This document shows, piece by piece, positions 33,499 through 43,934 of a stretch of 64,000 nucleotides of DNA. The position numbers and the translations under genes were made by a program. Under the pieces are notes generated by a model, which did no database searches, was not told the origin of the DNA, and was given only the letters and a program-made list of their open reading frames with translations. Origin of the DNA: Codonopsis lanceolata (lineage: Eukaryota; Streptophyta; Magnoliopsida; Asterales; Campanulaceae); NCBI GenBank assembly GCA_013146195.2, contig CM028378.1:86610295-86674294 (forward strand), in the 5' to 3' direction. The first letter of the stretch is position 1. Every line of letters begins with the position of its first letter.

Positions 33499-34979
33499 GA
33501 ATACATTTCTTGCATTTGTTTCAGTAGATCATCAACACTTATGTCAGTAGCCTTCTCCTCCTGTCTTTTTGACATATTGCTTTTTTTACTGTTAGTTGTC
33601 CTCGGAGAGGTTGACTTTTTCTTTTCTGGCTGACTTATGATCCCTTGTTCATAAAAAACCATTTCCTATTTTCTTAACCACAAACTGATCAGGTTTGATG
33701 ACTTTTGTCAGCTTGGGGTTTTTAATAGGTGAGCTTGACAGCTCATTATCAGACTCGTTTGAATATTTTGAACAAGGAAAATCATTTTCTGAATCATACA
33801 TAGCTGATTCTGCAACAAGACACATATTTGCTTCTTGTACAAAATCATCAGATTCATCTTCAAAATCTGTCTCAATCCATGTTGCAAGATTTTGATCTTT
33901 AGCAACCAAACCCTTTTGTTTTTCAAAATTTCTGGGAGCACTTTTGTAGTATTCATTTTTGATAGAAGGACAGTTTGAAGCAAAGTGATCAGGTTTTCTA
34001 CAATTGAAGCACAACAATTTCTCTTTCTCATCCTTGTCTTCATTTGCTTTGAAGTAAGGCTTTTGAAAGTTTGAAGAAAAAGGTCTTTGAAAGCTTGAAG
34101 AAGGTTTTTGGAAGTTCTTTTTTAAATATTTAAACTTTCTAAATTGTTTAGCAAAAGCAGCAAATTCATCTTCATCAAAGTCATCGTCTGACAAAGATGT
34201 TTAAGTTTTACATGTCTCTTCTTCAGCTTGCAAAGAGATACCTTTAAATTTTTTCTCAATTTCTTGAGTTTTGAGAACTTCCTTTTCATAAATTTTTAGA
34301 CTTGCAACAAGACTACAAATATGAGTTTTGTTCAACTCTCTTGCTTCCTTTATGGCAGTGACCTTAACATGCCATCTACCTCCCAAACTACTAAGAAAAC
34401 GCATATTCAAATCTTTCATGCTATAAACTTAACCAAGAGAAGAGCATCTATTACTTACCTCAAGAAATCTATCATAGGCATATTTTTCAATGATTCTTTT
34501 AGATCCTTTTTGAAGGCATCAAACTCTTGTATGCAATCATAGAGTTTGTTGTCCTTGGTGTTTTGATCTCCTTCGATGTATTCAACAAAAGCATCCCATA
34601 TTTCTTTGGCAGTCACACAGTCATATATTTGCTTATAGTTTTCATCTGGAACAACACTTGATAGAATGTGTACAGCTCTGGCATCTAGTCCATTTGTAAT
34701 TTTGCCTTCCTCAGTCAATTCAGATTGAGGTTTGAGAACATATTCTTCAATAGCAGGAGAAAGAGGATTTATGGTATCATCATCTGCAGTAGAAGATTTA
34801 CCAATTTTAGTATTGATTTTCATAGGTTGCATAGGACCACCTCTTACACATTCCATCAATCGTTTATCAATATTGTTCATATATCTTGTAATTATTTCTT
34901 TCCAAATATCAAAGTGATCTTCATCAAAAAGGGGTACTTGAGTAACATTGTTTGATTGAAAAGCTTTTATAGTTTCCAT
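33499..34979 (-). pseudogene. SIRE-like Copia gag, minus strand, frameshifted
   Basis: ATG at 34979 opens METIKAFQSNNVTQVPLFDE, nearly the same as the + copy at 12789. The frame shifts near 34480 (extra bases in the YDRF region) and has stops near 34420 and 34200. The last piece (34194-33649) retains the acidic DDDFDEDEF stretch and an intact CCHC knuckle CFNCRKPDHFASNC near 34010-33970. The far 3' end is split off at 29176-29252 by the inserted LTR element. No pol follows; left of 29176 there is only an Athila LTR tail. Confidence 0.88.
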
Positions 34980-35032
34980 GATCGAGCTTTCAAGTTGTTA
35001 AACCTAGAAAATAATAATTTTCAAAAAGTACA

Positions 35033-35044
35033 GATCTGATACCA
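35033..35044 (-). other. Primer binding site of minus-strand Copia
   Basis: Minus strand TGGTATCAGATC, two bases inside the LTR end. The canonical site ends AGAGC; one base differs (GATC). It fixes the orientation and the LTR border at 35047. Confidence 0.85.
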
Positions 35045-35046
35045 AT

Positions 35047-36110
35047 TGTAAGTCCAGTTGGCAACTGATAAGGCTAGATGAGGGGGTGAATAGTCTTTTA
35101 AAAACTTTGAGGGTGGACTTGAAAAACTTTAAAAGTTTGTAGCGGAAAATGTAACTTTGTCAGTCAACTGATATGGTCAGCTACCTGAAGTGTCAAAGAA
35201 GCTGACACGGATAGAAAATTGGTCAGCTAGCTGACATACTTAATTTCTTTTTTGAAAATAGATCACTAAATATAAAGAAGGAACTGAAGAACAATTTATC
35301 AAAACAAATAAGTAAACAATTTATGTAAGTAACTGACTGACACTTAAGTAGATCAAGACTTCTTAAGTGTTAGATCAGTTTGTAGGAGCTGAAGAAATAA
35401 CTGACAGAGAAATTGAAGTGGTTCATAGTAAAACTGCTACGTCCACAACCAAGTTGGTCAAACTTGGATTTTTTAAGTGCACTAATTTTATTAAAAATCT
35501 AGGTGATCTCTAATAGATCAGTGTACAACAAAAGATCAATATTTATGGAGTATGATTGAATAACAATCAAACTCGTGAGACAAACTAACTGATTTCTAAA
35601 GAATATGAAGTAAGTCACTCAGTGTTTGTCTAAACAATAACTAAAAAGAAAAGTATCAGTGAAGAATATCTAGCTAAAGTTATAAGAGTTGAGGCACAGA
35701 GAGAATTTCTTTTGAGAGTATGAATGCTTCAGGCCTGTATGTCATTTTCTTCAAGTGATTCCTGAGGATATTTATAGACGATCTTGAAGAGCAGCCCGTT
35801 AGGAACACATTTGAATTTGAAATGTGTTAAACAATACAGATGTATCTTCTCACAAGATCATAGGAATCCTGCTAGAAAGATAACCTACAAAATATCTAAC
35901 AAAACACAAAATAAGAAAGTGTCAGTACTAGGGAATGCTCAAGTAAAAGAGGTAAGGAAACTTACACTTTTTAAAACTATGGTCAGTTGATTAAAGTGAC
36001 TGACAAAGAATTATCCACAAGTTGACCAAAATATATAATAACTTATAAGTTCTTGGCTGACAAAAAGTAGAATGATTTTAAGCAAATTAAAAACAAGGCA
36101 AGATTCAACA
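35047..36110 (-). repeat. 5' LTR of minus-strand SIRE-like Copia
   Basis: Minus sense starts TGTTGAATCTTGCC at 36110 and ends CTTACA at 35047. Same family as the LTR at 11679-12723 but clearly diverged. A TATA box (minus strand TATAAATATCC) lies at about 35767-35777. To the right, PIF/Harbinger sequence begins at once, so this Copia inserted into or beside that element. Only one LTR is present. Confidence 0.85.
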
Positions 36111-36194
36111 GTGGTTCTGTCCCCGGCCACATCTACATACGTTGACATAGAGAGAGTGTACATGCACTATTGCATGAACAATACATTGCAGATC

Positions 36195-37171
36195 CATGCA
36201 TGTACACGCCAGTTACATTTCGTTGTCGATTTAGAATGCATAAGCACCTATGTGAAAGGATCATGCATGACATTGCCAATCACAATAACTATTTTTGTTC
36301 AAAGGGTTAGTGTCGTCGGCTGACCTGGCTTCTTAACAATGCAAAATGTGGCATGTGCTATAAGGCAACTAGCATACGACATGGTTGCAGATCTTTTTGA
36401 CGATACTTGGGGTATAGCTGAATCAACAAGCATAGAGATTCTAAAGATGTTCACTCGAGCAATATATGATGTTTATGGACAAGAATATCTCTGTAGTCCG
36501 AATATAGGAGACTTGCATCGGTTGTTGGCTAAAGCCGAGGAAAGAGGGTTTCCCGGGATGATGGGTAGCCTCAATTGTATGCACTGGCGATGGAATGCAT
36601 GTCCAAAAGGATAGGAAGGACGGTTTTCTAGTTATAAAAGACGTGCATCAATCATTCTAAAGGCAGTGGCATCATATTATACCTGGATTTGGCATGCATT
36701 CTTTGGACTCCCGAGATCTATGAATGATCTTAATGTCCTTGCAAAGTCACTACTATTTGATGATGTATGTTTGGGTTAAAATCATCAAGTTGACCACGAA
36801 GTTAATGGAAGACATTACGGTAATGACTATTATTTAGTTGATGGTATATACCCTCAGTGGGCCACTTTTGTGAATACAATATCCAATCCCAGTACGCCAG
36901 AGCAACAACATTTTGCCAAGATGCAAGAGGCATATCGAAAGGACGAGCTTTCGGGATTTTACAAGCTCGTTGGGCCATTGTTCGGGGGCCTGCCCGTGGA
37001 TGGCACAGAGAGGATCAATACTATATTATGATGGCATATGTAATAATGCACAACATGATAGTCGAAGATGAACACGAAAAAGATGAAATGATATCGTTTG
37101 ACCCAAATAAGATACCAACGAGTCCAGCTAAACCACGAATTTATAAGAGACCGATGGAAACAAATGTGTAA
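36195..37171 (+). pseudogene. PIF/Harbinger transposase (HARBI1-like), inactivated
   Basis: Reading-frame pieces: CRFRMHKHLCERIMHDIANH (about 36217-36276), then 36339-36614 with LAYDMVADLFDD, DLHRLLAKAEERGFPGMMGS, then KAVASYYTWIWHAFFG, VDGIYPQWATFV, and in another frame (36857-37171) RAFGILQARWAIVRGPARGW and VIMHNMIVEDEHE. This order is that of plant DDE_4 transposases. Usual GS(I/L)DCMHW reads GSLNCMHW (D to N), and the glutamate usual before RAFG is absent, so two catalytic acids are lost. Internal stops are near 36290, 36614 and 36778. NDLNVL is retained. Confidence 0.85.
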
Positions 37172-37689
37172 CGCAATGGAATAAGTGGTATGCGAGGGTT
37201 CATGGATAGGTATCAAGAGTTAAGATCTCAAGTGATTTCGAGAAGCCTAAAACAAGACCTAGTACAACACTTATGGAACAAGAAAATGCAAGAAGATCAG
37301 TAAACTAGAAGAAAATGCAACAAGATCTATAACATTTCTTGTTTACTTGTATCATAATTTTGTTCAATATTGTTGTTTTTGTGCCATGCTAATATTTCAA
37401 TCTTGACCACCTTTTATGTTCGCTTATTTTAAGAAATAGATAAAAACTGATTGATGCATTTTGTTTCTAGTTGAGCTACTGTTTATTATGGTCAAATAAT
37501 TTCTCACTAGTTTTACAGTTGTTGAGCTACTGCATACTTTCTTGAATGATTCCTGCTCTATTCCATGTTTTCCCTTGTTTTTAGACACAATCCCTTCTAT
37601 TTTTGGAAGTTTCAATAACATGAAACATAATATAATACCATGTCTTGGGGAATTACAAATAAAATGTTAACATGAGTTGTTTTTTTCAA
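37172..37689. other. Spacer between convergent PIF/Harbinger genes
   Basis: About 520 bp of AT-rich sequence between the + strand transposase and the minus-strand SANT-like ORF. It is where both transcripts would end. No gene recognised. Confidence 0.5.
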
Positions 37690-37696
37690 ATTAATT

Positions 37697-38645
37697 TCAA
37701 AGATCACTATTCAAGTTGTAACCTACCCATTGAGTCTTATCAAGTGGTGGATAGACATTCCTAGACGTATTCGAATTCACGTGAGGTGGTGTAGTTGGAC
37801 ATTCATCGGTCATTTCTCGATCCATTATAATTTTTTGTTTCCTCTCCCAATAACGTTTCTTGTTTGTGGTGAATACGTTTGGATCCACCTGCATAGTAAG
37901 CTTACCATCGGCACATTTCTCAACAGCTTCGACTGCTGCCCATTCTTTAGCCCTATCAATTGCTGGTTGAGCATCTTGGGCTTTCGTCCAGGCTATGTAT
38001 TCATCTAGTTGTTTTAAACGCTTTAACGGTTGGTCTTTTTTTCGCCTCACCGTTTTTGCTGCCTTCTGTCATATAGGCCTGGTCGATGGGCTAGGACCGC
38101 CTTCAGATCCGGGTGTGTCGCCGTCATTAAGACTCACCAAACTTTCACATGTTGGAGGATTTTGAAATTTCGGTTCATTTTTCAACAAAGACCAACAATT
38201 ATGTAGCTTGAAAGCTTTTTTATTATCCGCGGGTAGATGGACTCCGCCAAAAGTATCTGAAATGATTTTTTTAAAATAATGTTCACGACTAAAATCTAAA
38301 TAAAACAATTAAAAATTAAAATTGAAGGGATTGCGTCTACAAAAAAATGATAAAAATAATTACCACATCTGTGGTGTTTTCACCACTTGCTCGAGCAAGT
38401 TCAGCCTTGTTAAAAGCGGTGCAATATGCCATGCATTCTTTACTGATTTTTTTCCATCGTGCATTGCAACTTTTTTGGTCCTGGTAGAGTTCTCCCGTCA
38501 ACCGATGTTCATGAATTTTGTCCCACAATGTTGATTCTCTTTGATTAATTCCAAATTCGGGATCACCTTCAAATATTAGTCTAGCTCGACAAAAGGCCTT
38601 ATCTTCAACTACTTTCCAACCCTCGACTCGTTGTTTCAATGCCAT
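37697..38645 (-). CDS. PIF/Harbinger second ORF: Myb/SANT-like, NAM-associated type protein (probably intron-containing)
   Basis: ATG at 38645 (MALKQRVEGWKVVEDKAFCRA). The first block has the trihelix/SANT-like tryptophans (WKVVEDKAFC, STLWDKIHEH, NARWKKISKEC). Second block 38308-38069 has FKLHNCWSLLKNEPKFQ, typical of the NAM-associated domain. Third block 38050-37697 is a basic/charged helix (MRRKKDQPLKRLKQLDEYI). Blocks are separated by short AT-rich segments with plausible GT-AG signals (GTAATT near 38363, TTTTATTTAG near 38295), but exact splice sites are not certain. PIF/Harbinger elements usually pair such a DNA-binding ORF with the transposase, here in convergent orientation. May be partly broken. 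Confidence 0.6.
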
Positions 38646-39300
38646 TTACTGTAAAATGATAATAATTAGGATATACAATTTATGAAGAAAAAAAGTTTAG
38701 AATACCTTTTTTATGAAAAGTTGAAAAGATGCTTGAATATATATATATATATATATGAAACATTTGTGAAGAAATTTGACCGCATTGAACATATGTTTGA
38801 ATATTTATAACTTTTTTTGACCACATTGAAAATATTTAATGTTTGAATCAGAAAACAAGGAAAAAGACCCACGCTACACAAGAGACAAGCCCATGTGAAC
38901 GACCAAACTTAACAAAAGTGAAAGAAATTAGCCACCGGCGTGCATGCAATTGTTGGGGAAGAGCTAAACTTGGTACCAAATTTGGTGCCTCAGCTAGTAC
39001 CTAACTAAATTTTGGTACATTCATATTTTATAATTGAAGAGCCTAATATTTTTATATATGTATTAAAATTTGATTTTGACCTCTACTATTATAATTGTCC
39101 TAAGAAAATAAGGTTTCGTCTTACGAATTAAGATTCATAAGGCGATCTCACAAAAACCTACCATTATATTTAAAATGGATCCCAAGCGACACAATTTGGG
39201 GCGATTAATGTGACTAAGCAATTCACTAGATCGATGCAAACATATTAATTAGACTATCCACCGGTGCAAAAAGGTGTCAAAATTACTCAGAGAAAAAATG
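38646..39300. other. AT-rich sequence, right flank of PIF/Harbinger element
   Basis: Contains a (TA)n run at about 38738-38756 and an imperfect inverted pair GGTACCAAATTTGGTGCC / GGTAC near 38970-39020. Harbinger terminal repeats were looked for but not identified with confidence. Confidence 0.4.
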
Positions 39301-39302
39301 TA

Positions 39303-39556
39303 CTACTCTCTTTGTTCATAAATGGTATTGTACTAATTGACATGTTGAACTATTTAATAAACACTATTGACTCTATTATAAATTATTTATATAATATAGT
39401 TTCCTTTAAAGTGTATATATATGTGACTCATATTTAAAGTTGAAAGAAAAATAAAGTGATAAAATTGTTTTCTAAAAAAAATTATAAACAAGATAATAAT
39501 ATTTTTGAACGGACAAAAAAGAAAATTATGACAATTATTTAGGAGTGGAGGGAATA
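39303..39556. mobile_element. Stowaway-like MITE
   Basis: Left end TACTCTCTTTGTTCATAAAT and right end TTTAGGAGTGGAGGGAATA are imperfect inverted repeats of the CTCCCTCCGT type with TA at the borders. The interior is AT-rich and noncoding, about 254 bp, the usual size for Stowaway elements. Confidence 0.65.
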
Positions 39557-39879
39557 CATTTGCCCCATAAAAATTGAAAAGTATAAAGGTAAAATTACTA
39601 AAATAACCTTGTGGTAAACCCCATTTTCCACCCCCCCCTATGTGTTTTTTTTTTCTTTCAAACAGCCCCTATATATTCTTCAGCTATTTAATGGAAAAAA
39701 GTGACAACGCCAATGAAGTATGCCCTAGAGTCTCATAAATATTTATTTATTGACATTTATATCCTAACTTAATTAGTCGTTTACTAGTAACTCGTAAATT
39801 TTTTCACAGCTTTTACGTTAGAATATATCGGCCAACCCATTTGATTTGGTCCCAAACTTACCAAAATAACATCGAAAAA

Positions 39880-40545
39880 AAAAACGGAGAAATTGCTAAC
39901 ATGTATTTAATCGCCCCACTCCCCTGTTTTTTTTTTAATCGCTAAAGTTTATTTTTAAAACATTATTCATAAAATGCTAAGATCAGCTTCTTTCACAGTT
40001 CCGACCAACACTTTGAAATTTAAAAATCATGATTGTTACGCAACGAAATGTTGAGTCAGGTCGCAGAGTCGAAGAGGGGCAGCACCTTCTTGGGGGTTCG
40101 GCCAAAAGGTCAACGATTTTTTCGATTCATAAAGTACGATACTAGAAAGGACTGAAGGATTTTTTTTAGCAGGAAAGAAGGCCGAGGAGGAAAAGGAATA
40201 CGACATAGGAGGAGGAAGAAGAGGACGGAGGACATGAAGATATGATTCATCATAATTTTGCAGCGTTATGCATCAATTAGGTACTTGACTTGGTACAACG
40301 CAGTGAATGAATTGAAATTGGTAATTTAAATTGATGCATCGTGGTGCATAATTTTGATGATGCAAAATTGGATTATGTATTTTAAATTGATATATCGCAG
40401 TGCAAAAATTGATGTAGCGCGATGCCCTGAGTGAGTGAACCGTAGAACATTTTTTGTTCATTAAGGGTACACATTATTTTTGCCCCAAAAGTGTATTTTT
40501 CTAATTTTTTTTAAAAAACATGGTGGACTGTAGCAGTTACAAACA
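39880..40545. mobile_element. Small TIR element A with GATGC-type subterminal repeats
   Basis: The left end (GAGAAATTGCTAAC..., AATCGCTAAAGTTTATTTTT at about 39939) and the right end (read on the minus strand) are weakly inverted to each other. Inside the right end are GATGCATCGTGGTGCA, GATGATGCAAAATT and GCGATGCCC repeats (40330-40430). Related to elements B and C to the right. Non-autonomous; no transposase seen. Confidence 0.45.
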
Positions 40546-40650
40546 TTTATAAAGGGACCATACCAAATTTACCCCCCCCCAAAAGCCTAATCTTCTCAAT
40601 ATGGATCTAAAGGAAAACAAAAGCAATTCAAAGAATAATTCTAACAAAAG

Positions 40651-41640
40651 TTAAGGAGAAATTGCGAGCCGGTCCTCTGTCCCAAATTTTTAATCCTCAC
40701 TTTTTTTCAATCACTAAAGTCCATTTTTGTGAAATCGTTCCTAAAATACATGTTGAAGAGAAAGAACGATAGCATGTCATAGGGATTAAGAGCGAAAAGG
40801 GCAGGGAGGTAGGGTGATAATATTCTTCTTCACCGTAAATTCGATTACTCCACCACCCAAACTTCTCATTTTTTCCTCTTCATCTACTGATTTTAAGTTT
40901 CACCTATGTCTTATTCTTTCATTGTGTTTATGTGTTTGATTCAAAATTTATTTGGTTTGTGTTTGTGTTGCTATGCATGTAAACTGTTCGATGAAATGTC
41001 TGAATAGAAATTTGTTCGTTGTTGAATCTGGATGCATCATTTGTAAATTGTGATGCATCGATTTGTATTTGGGATGCATCAATTAGAATCATTTTTTGAT
41101 TGTGTACATAAAAGAATGGACATGAAGGCCTGGTTGACTGGTTCATTACATTTTTGCAGCACGATGTATTAATTGGTTGCTTGACTTCGTGTATCGCGAT
41201 GCAAAATTGAATTATATAATTTAAATTGATGCATGGAGATGAAAATATTATATTAAGGCATTTCATCGAACAATTTAAATGAATAGCAACACAAGACAAA
41301 ATGAGTCTATTTTTAATCAAACACACACCAAATGAAGATCAATAGGAGGTAAAGAAGAAGAAGAATAATACATAGATGAAATTGAAGATCCATGTATGAA
41401 GAGGAAAGAGAGTGGGAAGTTAGGGTGTCGGTTAATCGAAATCAATGTGAAACTCATGAGTGCTCTTCACTACCTGACCTCTCCATTTTCTTTCTCTTCA
41501 TCTGTACAAATTCCAGCATAATTTCTCTTATGCGAGCATTTTAAGAACATGTTTATGAGAACAGACCTTAGCGATTGGAAAAAAAATTCACGAGACTAGG
41601 GGTTATAAACTTAAGAATGGGGACCAAGAAACAATTTTTC
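40651..41640. mobile_element. Small TIR element B (about 1 kb)
   Basis: Left terminus GGAGAAATTG...GGTCCTCTGTCCC...AATCACTAAAGTCCATTTTT (about 40651-40760) is matched on the opposite strand by GGAAAAATTG...GGTCCCCATTC...AATCGCTAAGGTCTGTTCTC (about 41640-41530), a terminal inverted repeat of roughly 110 bp. The interior has GATGCATC-type repeats (41025-41090, 41155-41240). Length and long TIR suggest a Mutator-like non-autonomous element. Confidence 0.6.
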
Positions 41641-41685
41641 CAACGATGTATTTTGCCAAGTTGATGTATATGATGATGAATGATA

Positions 41686-41842
41686 CTCTCTTCGTCCTGG
41701 GCAAAGAGTTCCCATTTGAAAGTTAAATTTTTTTAAAAAAAATGACACTTTTAAAAATTTATTAGTAATAAAATGACAGTTAACTCTTTAAGTAAAATAT
41801 TTGAAAATAAAATAATGAACTCTTTGCTCGGAACGCGGGAAG
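41686..41842. mobile_element. Stowaway-like MITE, 157 bp
   Basis: Left CTCTCTTCGTCCTGGGCAAA (then GAGTTC) and right GAACTCTTTGCTCGGAACGC GGGAAG are good inverted repeats, flanked by TA on both sides (41684-41685 and 41843-41844). AT-rich interior. A clear Stowaway structure. Confidence 0.8.
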
Positions 41843-41939
41843 TAAATGTCAACATCCTGGGCCTCATATAGACTATCTAACGTATATTAGAATTTAGAAG
41901 CAATAGGACTATTTATCATGATTTTTTTTGGATTAATTT

Positions 41940-42955
41940 CGGGCAGGTCCCCTTTTGTGAAATTGTAACCGCCTAAGTATCCTATTTTTTTAAACCTCTA
42001 AAATTCATTTTTGTTAATTTCTTCATAAAATACCCAAGCATACACTGTCCTCTCTTTCGAACAGAGGTTTTGATCTGCTTGTCCCTTTTCTCTCTTCCAG
42101 TCCGCTCTCCCTCACATCCAAATCGCCATATCTGGCCATCTCCCATCCACCTCTGTTCGTAATCTTCCATCTCTGCCCACAGTCATGCCATCTTCTTCCA
42201 ACCCCACTCTAGTCGAACACGCTGCAGTTGCCGCCGTTGCAGCAACACCAGCTCAAGTATCGTTGTCTTCCAATATTTGCGCTCTATCTTTCCTTCTCCA
42301 GCGACAACTCCAACTCCGACATAACTGGTTTCCCTCTCGGTCTAGCTCCCAAGCTATCATCGTCCTTAGTCAACTTGTAACTTGTAAGTGGTTTATTCAC
42401 TGCCTGTGCCCTATAACCATCGTTATGGAATGTGGCCTCTTGTCTCCTAGTTGTAACCCAAACAAACCCCAATTAAGAACCCATTTTCATATTTGAACTC
42501 GCAATCCCCAATGCCGAGTCTTGAAATTTGGAGCCCTTTTATGAATTACAATTTTGTTTAAGAATTTATGTGCGATGCCTAATTTTAGCATTACACACAA
42601 TGCCCAAATTTGGGCGGAGATTTTTGTATTACGATGCCCAAATATGCCCATTACGATGCTCAATTTTTGAATTACGATGCCCAAATTTGGACATACTTCA
42701 ATTGTACATTGTGATGCCTAATTTTTGAATTACGAGCGATGCCCAATTTTTGAATTAAGATGCCCAAATTTAGGCAGACTTCAATTGTGCATTGCGAGGC
42801 CCAATTTTTGATTTGTGATGCTCAAATTTGGGTAGGGGCTTTGTCCGCCCACCTTTCGTTCATTAAGGGTATATTTATCATTTTCTCCCCAAAATTGTAC
42901 TTTAGCGGTTTAAAACAAAGGTAGATAACCGGGTCGGTACCTTTTGGTGAAATAT
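41940..42955. mobile_element. TIR element C (Mutator-like, about 1 kb) with GATGCCC repeats
   Basis: The left terminus (TTTTTTTAAACCTCTAAAATTCA..., ATAAAATACCC at 41980-42035) is matched on the opposite strand near 42840-42955 (TTTTAAACCGCTAAAGTACA, ATAAATATACCC). The interior has a Ser/Thr/Ala-coding patch on + (42185-42496) and a basic patch on minus (42170-41982) that I do not recognise; they may be captured host sequence. A tandem block 42590-42835 repeats GATGCCCAAATTTGGGCA, GATGCCCAATTTTTGAATTA. Confidence 0.55.
42590..42840. repeat. GATGCCCAAATTTGGGCA-type tandem block
   Basis: Several units of about 50-60 bp built of GATGCCCAA(A)TTT(G/T), TTGAATTA(C/A)GA and CTTCAATTGTACATTG. GCCCAAATTTGGGC is itself palindromic. 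It sits just inside the right terminus of element C, where transposase subterminal sites are expected; function not known. Confidence 0.75.
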
Positions 42956-43260
42956 TAACATCTCTAGTCCAACATAATATTATTTAATCCCTAAAGTACA
43001 TTTTGGGGAGTAAAATGACGAAAATACCCTTAATGAAGAAAATGCGTACAAACAAAGCCATTGCCCAAATTTAGGCATCGCAATGAAAATTTTGGGCATC
43101 TCAATGCAAAAATCCTCGCCTAAATTTGGGAATCGCAATAAAAAAATTAGGCATCGATAATTAATTTTGGGTATCAGTAATTAATTTTGTGCATCAACGA
43201 AAAATTGTATTGACTATTCATCCCTTTTCTTGACCCCATAAGGCACAGTATGGACTAAAA
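42956..43260. mobile_element. Left terminus of another GATGC-family TIR element (D)
   Basis: AATCCCTAAAGTACATTTTG GGGAGTAAAATGAC (42990-43022) is the inverted copy of the element C end just to its left, so two termini lie back to back. Followed by GGCATCGCAATGAAAATTTT-type repeats (43070-43200). The right end was not securely found; sequence near 43960-44060 (GCTTTAGGGAAATTT, GCGATGCCC) is a candidate. Confidence 0.45.
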
Positions 43261-43586
43261 GAACTGACTTGATCCTTGTGCTTTGCCTTTATGAAGTCAA
43301 TGAAGGAAGACAAGGTATATGTTTCCCAAAAAGCAAGATCAGATTCGGTGCATCAATTCCTTGCCAATGGCTAGCTTCGAAAAAACTCTTCTTTCATACC
43401 TATGTCACAATGAAAGTGATTTACGTAGCTTATTTTTGATCCCTCGATTTCCTTCTCCTTTTCTTCCATCTTCACAACCGTGAAGATGGAAAACCCAGTT
43501 GTGATGTTTGGTGGTGGATTTTCGAAAAGAAAAGGAATTGAGTTTGTGGTTTGCGGTTCAGCAGGGGAAGGGAATGGTAATTTTGA

Positions 43587-43934
43587 TCACCTCTGTATGT
43601 TCCAAATGAAGTTGACCATGGCAATGATGCCCACATCGGAGGCAACGATGCCCTTACATCCTGCTTTAGAATTGTTTCTTTTCATACATGTAGGTTGCTG
43701 CATTTCGAAGGCCCACTTTATATCGTTCGCGTAATTGATGATGTTCTTGCGGGACACCCGCACACAAAACCTTTCATGCACTATTATTTCTTTACGGTCT
43801 TTCCAATTCTGCCAAATGATCACCCTAAAGAGAATAGCCCATTTAGTGTCATTAAAGGATCCATTGTACAATTTGACCATATTCATGTGTAGCCATTCCG
43901 GCCGGACCAACATTAGCATTTCTATAGTTAACAT
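43587..43934 (-). pseudogene. Possible LINE RNase H-upstream fragment
   Basis: Minus-strand frame of 115 codons with WLHMNMVKLYNGSFNDTKW, then ILFRVIIWQNWKDRKEIIVH. The pattern of a W-rich stretch followed by (I/C)W-x-(I/L)WK-x-R-(N/K)E is the segment between the zf-RVT region and RNase H in plant LINEs. No RT or RNase H motif adjoins it, so it is a short remnant at best. Confidence 0.4.
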
